Shown: positions 1-9,799, counted from the first letter of the stretch. The stretch: DNA of 64,000 bases from Brachyspira pilosicoli (GCF_036997485.1 NZ_JAWLPU010000003.1:248001-312000), one strand, 5' to 3'. Notes: a model not told the origin generated them from the sequence alone. Made by a program: numbers and translations.

Positions 1-1
1 G

Positions 2-205
2 CATTTATATTGTGTTGATCAAAATTTAACAGTTCAAGGAAAAGGTTGGTTCTTAGATTCTGTTGGTAAGTCTTCATCTGTAGATATGTTGGCAGATGGT
101 ACTATAGTTGTTGCTGCTGAAAAAGGTGGTGCTGAGAAAAACTACTTTATAAGATTGTTAAGATATTCTCAAAAAGAGATAGTAAAACAAACTACTGCTA
201 ACTAA
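2..205 (+). CDS. C-terminal end of an unidentified protein (partial)
   Basis: An open frame enters from the left edge and stops with TAA at 203-205, giving 67 residues that end in KQTTAN. The visible part (for example DMLADGTIVVAAEKGG) has the short beta-strand and turn character of a repeat or propeller protein. That would fit the sialidase-like gene downstream, but this is inference and I do not recognise the family. A strong terminator follows within 20 bases, so this is the true end of a transcription unit. Confidence 0.6.
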   Translation, partial: HLYCVDQNLTVQGKGWFLDSVGKSSSVDMLADGTIVVAAEKGGAEKNYFIRLLRYSQKEIVKQTTAN

Positions 206-220
206 ATTATAGTTTAGAAA

Positions 221-250
221 AAAGAGGGGGGGATATCCCCCCTCTTTTTT
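221..250 (+). terminator. Rho-independent terminator
   Basis: The GC-rich stem GAGGGGGG (224-231) pairs with CCCCCCTC (237-244) around a tight loop and is followed by a T run. It ends the unit of the partial gene at the left edge. Confidence 0.9.
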
Positions 251-260
251 TAATAATTGC

Positions 261-289
261 TTGACTTTACTGTGTAATTTATATATATT
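261..289 (+). promoter_or_regulatory. Sigma-70 promoter for the sialidase-like gene
   Basis: TTGACT (261-266) and TATATT (284-289) are separated by 17 bases, 33 bases before the ATG at 323. Confidence 0.65.
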
Positions 290-322
290 TTATATATAAA
301 TTATGTTTTTATAGGATTTGTT

Positions 323-1642
323 ATGTTAAAAAAATATATACTGTTTTTTGTTTTAATATATATTCTCACAGGATGCGGAACAGATTATATGCTTTCAAGC
401 TTTTATTTACGTCAAGATTTTGCATGGCCCACTTCGCCGTCTCAGCAGAAAACTCTTGATTATTACAAGAATATAGCAGGCGATTTACTAGAATTTAATC
501 TTTATACATCACCATCTATACTTGCTACCCCAGAAAATTATCTATTGGTATTTTATGAAATTAGAGATAAGCCAGCAGATCCTAAAGTATATGGCGTAGA
601 TGGAATAAAAGATATGGGTGTATATGTTGCTATTTCTAAAAATGCTGAAACATTTAGTGCATCTCCTATAAGAGTTGGAAATACTTCTGATACTTATGGT
701 TCTCCTGTCTCTTTTGTTAAAGGTAATCGTGTTGTAGTATTGGCTACAGGAGGGATTGGGTTTGGAGATGGACAAGCTGACGAAGTTACAAAAATATCTG
801 TTAGTATAAGTACTAACAACGGATATAATTGGACAGCATGGACTAATGTAATAGATACAGATATTTTTAAGCCTCTTTTAAAAGACTATAATAGATTTTA
901 TACTAATCCTGGTAATGGCGTAGTATTGGCTAACGGTGCTTTGGTTTGTATGATAGATTATAAAGTTAAAGGAACTGATACTACTCCAGCAGGTGCTGCA
1001 ATAATTTATTCAACAGATAATGGTATTACTTGGCAATTAGGTTCAACTATTACATATTCAGGTCATAGATGGGCAAGAGTAATAGCAGAGAGAACCGATG
1101 GAAAATTGTTAATAGCAGCTGTGCCAAATACTACAGGAGATGTTACTGCTGTATATAATAATAATGGAGCTTTAGCTTGGTATATGGCATCTTCTTTAGA
1201 AGGTAATATATCTTCATTTCAGCCTTCTGGGTTGCCTAATAATAGTGGCGGCAGTATTTCTGGTGATAGAATTCAATATACTGAAAATGGTATATCTAAA
1301 TCTGGTATATTATTGTTGCATTCATCCCCAGATAGAGATTATACAAACCCTGGAGACACTAGTCCAACAGGTCAAGTAAAAAATGCTATGTCTATGTCAA
1401 TAAGTGAAGATGAAGGACAAACTTGGACACTTATTACTAATGCTATTGGTACATCTCCATTTAGAAAAACAAGCTTTAGACAAAGCATGAAAGTATTAAA
1501 AGATGGAAGTATTGCAACTTGTATAGAAGAGGGTGAAAGAGAAGAAATACAAAATGCAGCTGGAAAAACTTTTTATATTGTTTATAAAAGAATGGGGTTA
1601 TATGTATTGTCAGGAGGAAAATATTCTTACGAAGGTATATAA
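323..1642 (+). CDS. Sialidase-like (BNR/Asp-box) lipoprotein
   Basis: The protein has 439 residues. The N-terminus is a lipoprotein signal (hydrophobic core, then LTGC with Cys18), so it is probably anchored to a membrane and exposed to the periplasm or outside. Three Asp-box motifs are visible: STNNGYNW near 163-170, STDNGITW near 230-237 and SEDEGQTW near 361-368. These mark the six-bladed beta-propeller of the exo-alpha-sialidase (GH33/BNR) superfamily. The segment YEIRDK near 79-84 sits where the FRIP-type Arg-containing motif lies in sialidases, and a Glu-rich segment near 402-408 could hold the catalytic Glu. Sialic acid release from mucin would suit a gut spirochaete, but substrate and activity are inferred. 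It is a single-gene unit with its own promoter and terminator. Confidence 0.8.
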   Translation: MLKKYILFFVLIYILTGCGTDYMLSSFYLRQDFAWPTSPSQQKTLDYYKNIAGDLLEFNLYTSPSILATPENYLLVFYEIRDKPADPKVYGVDGIKDMGVYVAISKNAETFSASPIRVGNTSDTYGSPVSFVKGNRVVVLATGGIGFGDGQADEVTKISVSISTNNGYNWTAWTNVIDTDIFKPLLKDYNRFYTNPGNGVVLANGALVCMIDYKVKGTDTTPAGAAIIYSTDNGITWQLGSTITYSGHRWARVIAERTDGKLLIAAVPNTTGDVTAVYNNNGALAWYMASSLEGNISSFQPSGLPNNSGGSISGDRIQYTENGISKSGILLLHSSPDRDYTNPGDTSPTGQVKNAMSMSISEDEGQTWTLITNAIGTSPFRKTSFRQSMKVLKDGSIATCIEEGEREEIQNAAGKTFYIVYKRMGLYVLSGGKYSYEGI

Positions 1643-1663
1643 TCCATAATAATTAATATATAA

Positions 1664-1695
1664 ATAAAAGAGGGTGTTTTTGCCCTCTTTTTTTA
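1664..1695 (+). terminator. Rho-independent terminator
   Basis: AAAAGAGGG (1666-1674) pairs with CCCTCTTTT (1683-1691) and a T run follows. It ends the sialidase-like unit. Confidence 0.9.
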
Positions 1696-1730
1696 TTTTT
1701 ATAATTTTTTATATTATTAAGTTTAAATTA

Positions 1731-1759
1731 TTTACTAAAAATTAATTTTATTGTATAAT
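1731..1759 (+). promoter_or_regulatory. Sigma-70 promoter for PEP carboxykinase
   Basis: TTTACT (1731-1736), a 17-base spacer and a perfect TATAAT (1754-1759) lie 32 bases before the start codon. Confidence 0.65.
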
Positions 1760-1791
1760 AATCGCAACAAATTTTTTAAGGAGTATAATTA

Positions 1792-3585
1792 ATGAGGCTT
1801 GAAGATTTAAAACATGAAAAGCTTAAAGCTTGGATTAAAGAAGTAGCTGATATGTGCGAACCTAAAGATATATATGTTTGCGATGGTACTAAAGAAGAAT
1901 ACGATAGATGTATGCAAGGACTTGTTGATTTAGGTTTGGCTCATCCATTAACTAAAAGACCGCATAGCCACTCTTTTAGAAGCGACCCTTCTGACGTGGC
2001 TCGTGTTGAAGACAGAACTTATATTAGTTACCCTAACAAAGAAGATGCAGGTCCTACTAACAACTGGATGTCTCCAGATGAATTAAAAAGCACTATGAAA
2101 GGTTTATACAAAGGTTGTATGAAAAATAGAACTATGTATGTTATTCCTTTCTCTATGGGTCCTGTTGGTTCTCCTATAGCTAAAATTGGTGTTGAGCTTA
2201 CTGACAGTGCTTATGTTGTATGTAACATGCATATAATGACAAGAGTTGGTACTAAAGTATTAGATGTATTAGGTTCTAACGGTGAGTTTATACCTTGTCT
2301 ACACTCTGTAGGTGCTCCTCTTGCTGATGGTCAAAAAGACACTAAATGGCCTTGTGCACCAATAGAGAAAAAATATATTTCCCATTTCCCTGATGAAAAC
2401 TTAATCTGGTCTTATGGTTCTGGTTACGGCGGAAACGCTTTACTTGGTAAAAAATGTTTCGCTTTACGTATCGCTTCTGCTATGGCTAGAAGAGAAGGTT
2501 GGATGGCAGAACACATGCTTATCTTACGCCTAACTAACCCTGAAGGTAAAAGATTCCACATTGCTGCAGCTTTCCCAAGTGCTTGCGGTAAAACTAACCT
2601 TGCTATGTTACAGCCTACAATCCCTGGTTGGAAATGTGAAACTATAGGTGATGATATTGCTTGGATGAAAATAAATCCTGAAGACGGCAGACTTTATGCT
2701 ATTAACCCAGAAGCTGGTTTCTTTGGTGTAGCTCCTGGTACTTCTTATGATTCTAACCCTATGGCTATGGATTCTATAAAAGAAAACACTATATTCACTA
2801 ACTGTGTAGAAACAGATGACGGTGATGTATGGTGGGAAGGTATGGGTCCTGCTCCTAAACATGGTAAAGACTGGAAAGGTAATGACTGGACTCCAGAAAG
2901 CGGTGAAAAAGGTGCTCACCCTAATGCAAGATTTACTGCTCCTGCTAGACAATGTCCTGTTATATGTAAAGACTGGGAAGACCCTAAAGGTGTACCTATA
3001 GATATTTTCATTTTCGGCGGAAGAAGAGCTTCTGTTATGCCGTTAGTACATGAATCTTACAGCTGGGATCATGGTGTATTTATGGGTTCTACTGCTGCAA
3101 GTGAAACTACTGCTGCTAACATTGGTGCTGCTGGTCAGTTAAGATTTGACCCATTTGCTATGCTTCCTTTTGCTGGTTACAACATGGGTGATTATATGAA
3201 CCACTGGCTTGAAATGGGAGATAAATTAGGCGATAAAGCTCCTAGAATCTTCTATGTAAACTGGTTTAGAAAAGATGCTGACGGTAAATGGTTATGGCCT
3301 GGATTTGGTGACAACTCAAGAGTATTAAAATGGATGTGTGAAAGAGTTGAAGGCAAAATTGATGCTGTTGACACTCCTATAGGTAAAATGCCTAAAGATG
3401 GCGATTTAGACCTTAAAGGTTTAGATATTCCTGAAGCTGATTTCAAAGAGCTTATGAGAGTAGATGTTGAGGCTTGGAAAGATCAAGCTAATCAGATTGA
3501 AGCTCATTATGCTAAATTTGGTTCAAGACTTCCAGCTAGACTTAAAAAACAATTAGAAGAATTAAGAGCTAGATTAAGCAAATAA
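1792..3585 (+). CDS. pckG: Phosphoenolpyruvate carboxykinase (GTP)
   Basis: This cytosolic enzyme interconverts oxaloacetate plus GTP with PEP, CO2 and GDP. The 597-residue length and the kinase-1a P-loop [11 protein letters not shown] (about 261-271) are characteristic of the GTP-dependent class, not the ATP class. The strongly conserved blocks [13 protein letters not shown] and [13 protein letters not shown] lie further on. The start follows TAAGGAG with good spacing. Codons here are richer in C and G third positions (AAC, GAC, TTC) than in the neighbours, as expected for a highly expressed gene. In an anaerobic fermenter it probably acts at the PEP/oxaloacetate node, in either direction. 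It is monocistronic, with its own promoter and terminator. Confidence 0.97.
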   Translation: MRLEDLKHEKLKAWIKEVADMCEPKDIYVCDGTKEEYDRCMQGLVDLGLAHPLTKRPHSHSFRSDPSDVARVEDRTYISYPNKEDAGPTNNWMSPDELKSTMKGLYKGCMKNRTMYVIPFSMGPVGSPIAKIGVELTDSAYVVCNMHIMTRVGTKVLDVLGSNGEFIPCLHSVGAPLADGQKDTKWPCAPIEKKYISHFPDENLIWSYGSGYGGNALLGKKCFALRIASAMARREGWMAEHMLILRLTNPEGKRFHIAAAFPSACGKTNLAMLQPTIPGWKCETIGDDIAWMKINPEDGRLYAINPEAGFFGVAPGTSYDSNPMAMDSIKENTIFTNCVETDDGDVWWEGMGPAPKHGKDWKGNDWTPESGEKGAHPNARFTAPARQCPVICKDWEDPKGVPIDIFIFGGRRASVMPLVHESYSWDHGVFMGSTAASETTAANIGAAGQLRFDPFAMLPFAGYNMGDYMNHWLEMGDKLGDKAPRIFYVNWFRKDADGKWLWPGFGDNSRVLKWMCERVEGKIDAVDTPIGKMPKDGDLDLKGLDIPEADFKELMRVDVEAWKDQANQIEAHYAKFGSRLPARLKKQLEELRARLSK

Positions 3586-3609
3586 TTTAGTCTTTCTTAA
3601 ATAATAATT

Positions 3610-3652
3610 AAGCCAATAGTTTAATTAAAACATTAAGCTATTGGCTTTTTAA
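3610..3652 (+). terminator. Rho-independent terminator after pckG
   Basis: AAGCCAATAG (3610-3619) pairs with CTATTGGCTT (3638-3647); the stem extends through TTAA pairs and is followed by a T run. Confidence 0.9.
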
Positions 3653-3673
3653 TATATTTTATAAAAAATTTTA

Positions 3674-3701
3674 TTTACAAATTAAAAATAATTATTATAA
3701 T
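3674..3701 (+). promoter_or_regulatory. Candidate promoter of the H-cluster maturation operon
   Basis: TTTACA (3674-3679), a 16-base spacer and TATAAT (3696-3701) lie about 70 bases before the first gene. The long leader may carry control elements, but I see no known riboswitch fold in it. Confidence 0.55.
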
Positions 3702-3773
3702 ATTATTAACCTAAATGAATAACTGTTAATGTTTATCATGAAGGAATATTTTAAGTTTTATATTATCTAATTT

Positions 3774-4025
3774 ATGGAAAATAATAGAATTGCTGTTATA
3801 GGTATAATAATTGAAAACACCGATAATGCTTCAAAGGTGAATGAAATTTTGCATGAGTACAGCGATTTTATTATAGGAAGAATGGGGATTCCTTATAGAG
3901 AAGAGAATATAAATATAATCAGCATAGTCTTAAATGCTCCTAATGATAAAATTAATAGTTTGACTGGTAAACTTGGCATGCTTGAAGGTGTTTCTGCTAA
4001 GGCACTTTATGCAAACAAAAAATAA
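3774..4025 (+). CDS. TM1266-family iron-only hydrogenase system regulator
   Basis: The protein is a small 83-residue ferredoxin-fold (ACT/NikR-C-like) protein. The pattern is typical of the TM1266 family: an N-terminal strand RIAVIGIIIE, the block GRMGIPYREENINIISIVLNAP, and GKLGMLEGVSAKALY at the end. These proteins lie beside hydE/F/G in many anaerobes and are thought to regulate [FeFe]-hydrogenase expression. Position as first gene before hydG supports the call. The start is uncertain: no Shine-Dalgarno sequence lies just before the ATG, and the nearest AAGGA is over 20 bases upstream. Confidence 0.85.
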   Translation: MENNRIAVIGIIIENTDNASKVNEILHEYSDFIIGRMGIPYREENINIISIVLNAPNDKINSLTGKLGMLEGVSAKALYANKK

Positions 4026-4065
4026 TAATAATAAAATAACAGTTTAATTATTAGGAGTTTATATT

Positions 4066-5490
4066 ATGTCTTCTACTACTTTATTTAAGTACGATTCAAA
4101 GTCAAGAAATGCAAATGAATTTATTAACGATGAAGAAATATTAAAAACGATATCTCAAGTTGAAAGCGGCAATTACAATATAAGAGATATACTAAACAAA
4201 GCTAATGAAATGAAAGGGCTTGAACCTAATGAGGCATTGGCTTTACTTCTTTGCGATGATAAAGATATAGAAAATGAAATGTTTGAAATAGCAAAGAAAA
4301 TAAAATTAGAAATATATGGAAAGAGAATAGTTTTATTTGCTCCGCTTTATTTATCAAATTATTGTGTTAATGGTTGTGTTTACTGTCCTTATCATGCTAA
4401 AAACAAACATATAGCAAGAAAGCAATTAACTCAAGATGAGATTAGAGCGGAAGTGATAGCATTGCAGGATATGGGGCATAAAAGGCTTGCATTAGAAACA
4501 GGAGAAGACCCAGACTATGCAAGCATGGAGTATTTACTTGAATCAATAAAAACAATATACAGCATTAAACACAAAAACGGTGCAATTAGAAGGGTGAATG
4601 TTAATATTGCGGCTACTACAGTAGAAAATTATAAAAAACTAAAAGATGCAGGCATTGGTACTTATGTATTATTTCAAGAAACATATCATAAACCAACTTA
4701 TGAGAAAGTTCACCCAAGCGGTCCAAAAAGTAATTATGAATATCATACTGAAGCAATGGATAGAGCTATGGAAGGCGGGATTGATGATGTTGGTATAGGG
4801 GTATTATTTGGGCTTTACAATTATAAATATGATTTTACTGCTATGCTTTATCATGCTAAACATTTGGAGGACACTTTCGGGTGCGGACCTCATACAATAA
4901 GTGTTCCGAGAATAAGACCTGCAGATGATGTTGATGTGAAGAGTTTTCCTAACGCTATAACAGACAGTTTATTTAAAAAAATAGTTGCTGTTTTAAGGAT
5001 TGCAGTTCCTTATACTGGAATAATAGTTTCTACAAGAGAAAGCCAAAAATCAAGAGAGGAGGTTTTAGAGGTTGGAGTTTCACAGATAAGCGGAGGTTCA
5101 AGAACAAGTGTGGGCGGATATGTTGAAGAGGAGGAAGAGAACTCTAAACAGTTTGAAATATCTGATAACCGTTCACTTGATGATGTTATAAAATGGCTTT
5201 GCGATATAGATTATCTTCCGAGCTTTTGTACTGCTTGTTATAGAGAAGGAAGAACAGGCGACAGGTTTATGTCATTTGCTAAAAGTGGACAGATAAAAAA
5301 TTTCTGTCAGGCTAATGCTATAATAACTTTGAAAGAGTATGAGAATGATTATGCCAAAGAAGAAACTAAAAAATCAATAGACAAAGTTATGAATAATGAA
5401 ATAGAACGCATACCTAATGAAAAAGTTAAAGTAAAATTGGCAGAAGCTTTAAAAGGAATAGACGAAGGAAGGAGAGATTTTAAGTTTTAA
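4066..5490 (+). CDS. hydG: [FeFe]-hydrogenase maturase HydG (radical SAM tyrosine lyase)
   Basis: HydG cleaves tyrosine to p-cresol and dehydroglycine and builds the Fe(CO)(CN) synthon of the H-cluster. The 474-residue length is usual. The radical SAM CX3CX2C motif is at Cys100, Cys104 and Cys107 (CVNGCVYC). The HydG-specific C-terminal cluster motif is CTACYREGRTGDRFM followed by NFC near 387-413. AGGAG precedes the ATG by about 8 bases. It lies 40 bases after the regulator and about 310 bases before hydF, a gap filled by a repeat element. The hydrogenase structural gene is not in this window. Confidence 0.97.
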   Translation: MSSTTLFKYDSKSRNANEFINDEEILKTISQVESGNYNIRDILNKANEMKGLEPNEALALLLCDDKDIENEMFEIAKKIKLEIYGKRIVLFAPLYLSNYCVNGCVYCPYHAKNKHIARKQLTQDEIRAEVIALQDMGHKRLALETGEDPDYASMEYLLESIKTIYSIKHKNGAIRRVNVNIAATTVENYKKLKDAGIGTYVLFQETYHKPTYEKVHPSGPKSNYEYHTEAMDRAMEGGIDDVGIGVLFGLYNYKYDFTAMLYHAKHLEDTFGCGPHTISVPRIRPADDVDVKSFPNAITDSLFKKIVAVLRIAVPYTGIIVSTRESQKSREEVLEVGVSQISGGSRTSVGGYVEEEEENSKQFEISDNRSLDDVIKWLCDIDYLPSFCTACYREGRTGDRFMSFAKSGQIKNFCQANAIITLKEYENDYAKEETKKSIDKVMNNEIERIPNEKVKVKLAEALKGIDEGRRDFKF

Positions 5491-5532
5491 ATATATTTAT
5501 TTTAGTGTATATATTTAAGTTTTTGATTTTTA

Positions 5533-5716
5533 TTTTTCTTTTTCCCGCAGCTACACTGTGTGGACTTCGTCAAAAGAACCAAAAAGTGCGAGTAATTAAT
5601 ACTAAATCATATTAATTTTATTTTACTGTAATATAAATCAGTAGCTTTAAGCTAAAATATAGCCTTTTTGCTTCTTTGTGGCAACAAAAGAAGTGGGGTT
5701 TGGGGCAAAGCCCCAA
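5533..5716 (-). repeat. Modular hairpin repeat, copy 1 (inside the hyd operon)
   Basis: A complete copy, read from tail to head on the plus strand. The tail is TTCTTTTTCCCGC with loop cassette GTGGACTTCGTC, and the L1 linker includes TAGCTTTAAGC. The head hairpin is CTTCTTT (5671-5677) with AAAGAAG (5687-5693), and the outer hairpin is GGGGCAAAGCCCC. It fills the hydG-hydF gap; nothing else is seen there. Confidence 0.85.
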
Positions 5717-5801
5717 TGCTAAATATTAATTTAAATACATTACAATAGTAAATATGTCAAAATCAAACATATATATTATTTATAAATAGGGTATAGAAAA
5801 T

Positions 5802-6980
5802 ATGAATGATACACCAAATTCAAATAGAACACACATTGCAATATTTGGACGAAGAAATGTAGGTAAATCAAGTATTATCAATGCAATTGCAAATCAAGAT
5901 GTTGCAATAGTTTCAGATACTGCAGGAACTACTACTGACCCTGTTAAAAAAGCGATAGAAATAAATAAAATAGGAGCATGCACTATTGTTGATACTGCGG
6001 GCTTTGATGATGAGGGTGAGCTTGGGGAATTAAGAATAAAAAGAACAAAAAAAATAATAGAGTTAGCTGATATTGCTTTGCTTGTTTTTGATGCTAATTT
6101 TAATGATTATTTGCTTGAGTTAAAATGGAAAAATGAATTAACAAGTTTAGATATACCTGTTGTGGCAGTTCTAAACAAAATAGATTTAAATAATGATTAT
6201 AAACAAATAGAACAAAATATAAAAGAAATATTTGATTTGGAAACTGTTTCAATAAGTGCTAATAACAAAATTAATATAGATTTATTAATTGACACTATAA
6301 AATTAACAATCCCAAAAACAGAAGAGATTAGTATAACAGGGCATATAATAAAAGAAGATGATATTGTAATGCTTGTTATGCCTCAGGATATTCAAGCTCC
6401 AAAAGGCAGGCTCATTCTTCCGCAGGTTCAAACTATAAGAGATATTTTAGACAATAAGGCTGTAATAATGGCTTCTACATTTGATAAATTTGAAAATGCA
6501 TTAAAAGCATTAAGCAAAGCTCCTAAAGTTATAATAACAGATTCTCAAGTGTTCAAAGAAGTAGAAAGATTGAAACCAAAAGAGAGTTTACTTACATCGT
6601 TTTCTGTACTTTTTGCAAGATATAAAGGAAATGAAGAAGTATACAAAAGAGGAGCTAATTTTATAGATAGTCTAACAAAAGAAAGTAAAATATTAATAGC
6701 AGAAAGCTGTACTCATATACCGCTTGAAGGAGATATAGGCAGAGTGAAAATTCCTAATCTCTTAAAAAAGAAATTCGGTTTTGAGTTTGATATAGATTAT
6801 GTAGCAGGTACTGATTTTCCAGATGATTTATCAAAATATGATTTGGTGATACACTGCGGAGGATGCATGGGTAGCAGAAAACATATTTTAAATAGAATAA
6901 GAATATGCGAAGAGCAGAATGTACCTATCACTAATTACGGTATGACTATAGCGAAAATTAATGGAGTTAAGTATATATAA
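5802..6980 (+). CDS. hydF: [FeFe]-hydrogenase maturation GTPase HydF
   Basis: HydF is the scaffold GTPase on which the 2Fe subcluster is assembled before transfer to HydA. The protein has 392 residues. The P-loop is GRRNVGKS at 16-23, with DTAG (switch II) and NKID (guanine specificity) following. The C-terminal cluster ligands of the family are present: CTHIPLEGD near residue 303 and HCGGCM near residue 350. It is the third gene of the maturation operon and is flanked on both sides by repeat-derived sequence. Confidence 0.96.
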   Translation: MNDTPNSNRTHIAIFGRRNVGKSSIINAIANQDVAIVSDTAGTTTDPVKKAIEINKIGACTIVDTAGFDDEGELGELRIKRTKKIIELADIALLVFDANFNDYLLELKWKNELTSLDIPVVAVLNKIDLNNDYKQIEQNIKEIFDLETVSISANNKINIDLLIDTIKLTIPKTEEISITGHIIKEDDIVMLVMPQDIQAPKGRLILPQVQTIRDILDNKAVIMASTFDKFENALKALSKAPKVIITDSQVFKEVERLKPKESLLTSFSVLFARYKGNEEVYKRGANFIDSLTKESKILIAESCTHIPLEGDIGRVKIPNLLKKKFGFEFDIDYVAGTDFPDDLSKYDLVIHCGGCMGSRKHILNRIRICEEQNVPITNYGMTIAKINGVKYI

Positions 6981-7006
6981 CTAATTACATTTTATTAATT
7001 TTTTGT

Positions 7007-7064
7007 TGTTCTTTTTCCCACAGCTCGCGGTGCGGACTTCGTCAAAAGAACCAAAAAGTGTAAA
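7007..7064 (-). repeat. Modular hairpin repeat, copy 2 (tail hairpin only)
   Basis: Only the tail module is present. GTTCTTTTT pairs with AAAAGAAC around the cassette GCGGACTTCGTC, followed by CAAAAAGTG. It lies between hydF and hydE, making a second interruption of the same operon. Confidence 0.8.
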
Positions 7065-7133
7065 ATAATATTAGTTGTGTTTCATATTTAAGATAATTTA
7101 TTAAATTTTTTAAAAAAATAAAGGAATATAAAC

Positions 7134-8255
7134 TTGATTAATATAAATAAAGCAAAAGATATTATTAACAAAATAGAAATAGAAAAAAAAATATCAAAAG
7201 AAGATGCTTTCATTCTTTTATCATCTTTTGAATATGACAATAATATTAATATAAAAAAATTAAATAATAAAGAAAAAGAAGAAGTAAAAAAATTAAAAGA
7301 ATATTTAAGAATTAAGGCAAGAGAAAAGGCTGATAAAATATTCGGAAAATATGTTTTTATGCGTGGACTTATAGAGTTTACTAATTACTGCAAGAATGAC
7401 TGCATATACTGCGGAATAAGAAAGAGCAACAAAAATGCTGAACGTTATAGACTAAGCAAAGAAGATATTTTATCATGCTGCGAGCTTGGTTATGAAATAG
7501 GCTTTAGAACATTTGTATTACAAGGAGGTGAAGACCCTTATTATAATATAAACATAATGTCTGATATAGTTGAAGCAATTAAAACTAAATTTTATAATTG
7601 TGCTTTAACATTATCTATAGGTGAAAAAAAAGAGGAATATTATAAAGTATTAAAAGAAAAAGGGGCAGACAGATTTTTACTTAGGCATGAAACTTCTGAC
7701 AATATTCACTACTCAAAACTTCACCCTAATAATATGAGTTTAGAAAATAGAAAAGAATGTTTAAGAACTTTAAAAAAATTAGGCTATCAAACAGGCACAG
7801 GTATAATGGTTGGAAGTCCTTATCAAACTTTGGAAAATATTGCTGATGATTTAATGTTTATGCAAGAGATTAATCCTGAGATGATAGGAATAGGACCTTT
7901 TTTGCCTCATAAAGATACACCTTTTGCCAAAGAAAAAAAAGGAGAGTTAGAACTTACTTTAATATTAATAAGCATACTCCGCTTAATTTTTCCATTGGCA
8001 CTGATACCAGCTACTACTGCTTTGGGTACTATTAAAGAAGGAGGAAGAGAGCTTGGCATACTTTATGGAGCTAATGTTGTTATGCCTAATTTATCTCCTC
8101 TTGATGTGAGAAAGAAATATTTATTATATAATAACAAAATAGCAACAGGCACAGAATCTGCCGAAGGAGTTGAAAGCCTTAGAAAAAATATGGAGAATAT
8201 TGGCTACACACTCACAGGAGAACGAGGAGATTTTGATATAAATAGAGGAAAATAG
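7134..8255 (+). CDS. hydE: [FeFe]-hydrogenase maturase HydE (radical SAM)
   Basis: HydE is a radical SAM enzyme that acts on the HydG-derived Fe-cysteine complex during diiron-subcluster assembly. The protein has 373 residues and a BioB/HydE-like TIM barrel. CX3CX2C is at Cys86, Cys90 and Cys93 (CKNDCIYC), followed by GGEDPYY and the LRHET block typical of HydE. The start is TTG, chosen because AAGGA (7121-7125) lies 8 bases upstream. It is the last gene of the operon. Confidence 0.96.
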   Translation: MININKAKDIINKIEIEKKISKEDAFILLSSFEYDNNINIKKLNNKEKEEVKKLKEYLRIKAREKADKIFGKYVFMRGLIEFTNYCKNDCIYCGIRKSNKNAERYRLSKEDILSCCELGYEIGFRTFVLQGGEDPYYNINIMSDIVEAIKTKFYNCALTLSIGEKKEEYYKVLKEKGADRFLLRHETSDNIHYSKLHPNNMSLENRKECLRTLKKLGYQTGTGIMVGSPYQTLENIADDLMFMQEINPEMIGIGPFLPHKDTPFAKEKKGELELTLILISILRLIFPLALIPATTALGTIKEGGRELGILYGANVVMPNLSPLDVRKKYLLYNNKIATGTESAEGVESLRKNMENIGYTLTGERGDFDINRGK

Positions 8256-8416
8256 TTTTTTATATATTACTCAAAAAATAATATGTAATTGATATTTTTA
8301 TTTCTTAATAGTAAAATAATACTATTATATTTGTTTGCAATAATTATAATAAAAATTATAAGTCATCAGTGAAATATTATGATTAGATTACTCAATAAGT
8401 ATATAGGAACTATGCT

Positions 8417-8704
8417 TTGAATGATGAGAATAATTCATGCAACAATAGAGGTTTTTATAATATAGCAAACAAGTCAAATTATTTTACTATAGAGCATGAA
8501 TATTGTAATGATGATTCTGATAAGCTTATGTTTTATATAACATTTAAATTATATATGAACATAAAAAATATCTATTTATATAGATGCAGTGCTGTTGTTA
8601 AGAGAACTCAATTTGATACAGATGTTGATAGTTTAGGAAGAAGAGTTTTATATGATGAGGTTACAGAGGATATGCTTGTGAAACTAATATTTTATTATAT
8701 GTGA
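8417..8704 (+). CDS. Small hypothetical protein
   Basis: The protein has 95 residues, a TTG start and AGGA (8405-8408) at proper spacing. It contains many Asn, Asp and Tyr residues, no signal peptide and no motif I recognise. The reading is plausible but unsupported by homology I can name. It could be a genus-specific gene or the remnant of a longer one. Confidence 0.4.
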   Translation: MNDENNSCNNRGFYNIANKSNYFTIEHEYCNDDSDKLMFYITFKLYMNIKNIYLYRCSAVVKRTQFDTDVDSLGRRVLYDEVTEDMLVKLIFYYM

Positions 8705-8800
8705 GGGTATATGATAGCATTATTTTATAAGTGTACTATTAATTTTTTAAGAAATTTAAAGTTATAAATAATTAAAAAAATATTATTAGGAGATAAATAT

Positions 8801-9799
8801 ATGACAAAAGAAAAGTTTGGAGAAAATGGATTTTTATATACATTAGAAAACAATAATGGCTTAAAATTAAAATTAGCAGATGTTGGAGCTTCTATAACAG
8901 GGATATTTTTCAAAAACAAAAGAGGAGAGAATATTGAAGTAGCTTTTGGTTCTGATGATGTTAGTTTTTATAGTGCCAAGGCAAAAAATGGTCACATGGG
9001 TGCTACTGTTGGAAGGGTAGCTGGTAAAACTTTGAACTCTTCTTTTAAAATAGGAGATAAAGAATATAAATTGAATCCAAATAAGCCTCCTCATCATACA
9101 CATGGAGGAGTTGATGGGCTTTCTTATGTATTTTTTACTTCAAAAGAAATTGACAAAAATAAAATAGAGTTTCATTATCTATCAAAAGACGGTGAAGAAG
9201 GTTACCCAGGTAATTTAGATTTAATTGTTACATACGCACTTACAGAAAATAACGAAATTATAATAGACTATAAAGCAACAACTGATAAGCCAACCCCAGT
9301 AAACATAATGAATCATTCTTATTTTAATTTGAATGGAAAGGGTAAAATTAATAATCATAAAATATCGATAGATGCTGATTATTATTTAGCTGAAGATGAA
9401 AGCGGTGATAGTTCTGGTGAGATTCTAAAAGTGGATAATACTCCTTATGATTTTAGAAACATGAAAGAGATTGACACTATAATAGAATCTAAAGGCGGAT
9501 GCGATAACTGTTTTGTATTTGATGATAATGATATAAAAAAATCTAAAGTAAAAGTTATTTCAGAAGAAAGTTTAATATCTTTAGAGGTGTTTACAGATAT
9601 GCCTTCTGTTTTGTTATACACTGCTAATTCTCTAAACAATTTAGAAGTGAGAGGACAAGTATTAAACAAACATGAGGCTTTTTGTTTGGAGACACAGTAT
9701 TTTACTTTAGCATTAAATTATAATCATTTTCCAAGCATAATACTTTATCCAGACAGGGAGTTTAAGCATAGAACTATTTATAAGTTTGCAGCTTTGTAA
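8801..9799 (+). CDS. galM: Aldose 1-epimerase (galactose mutarotase)
   Basis: The enzyme interconverts alpha and beta anomers of galactose/glucose in the cytosol. The protein has 332 residues. It shows the family's substrate-binding block GHMGATVGRVAGK, a histidine-rich HHTHGG near 98-103, the catalytic-His motif MNHSYFNLNG (His172) and the catalytic Glu motif LETQYF near 297. TTAGGAGA precedes the ATG. There is no neighbouring gal operon, and two repeat copies follow immediately. Confidence 0.95.
   Translation: MTKEKFGENGFLYTLENNNGLKLKLADVGASITGIFFKNKRGENIEVAFGSDDVSFYSAKAKNGHMGATVGRVAGKTLNSSFKIGDKEYKLNPNKPPHHTHGGVDGLSYVFFTSKEIDKNKIEFHYLSKDGEEGYPGNLDLIVTYALTENNEIIIDYKATTDKPTPVNIMNHSYFNLNGKGKINNHKISIDADYYLAEDESGDSSGEILKVDNTPYDFRNMKEIDTIIESKGGCDNCFVFDDNDIKKSKVKVISEESLISLEVFTDMPSVLLYTANSLNNLEVRGQVLNKHEAFCLETQYFTLALNYNHFPSIILYPDREFKHRTIYKFAAL

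Noticed and set aside
2608-2952. 114-codon minus-strand frame within the PEP carboxykinase gene
   Set aside because: It is antisense to a highly conserved enzyme, has no ribosome site and reflects codon bias only.
3702-3773. Riboswitch in the leader of the hydrogenase maturation operon
   Set aside because: The leader is long, but no conserved riboswitch core or strong stem could be recognised.
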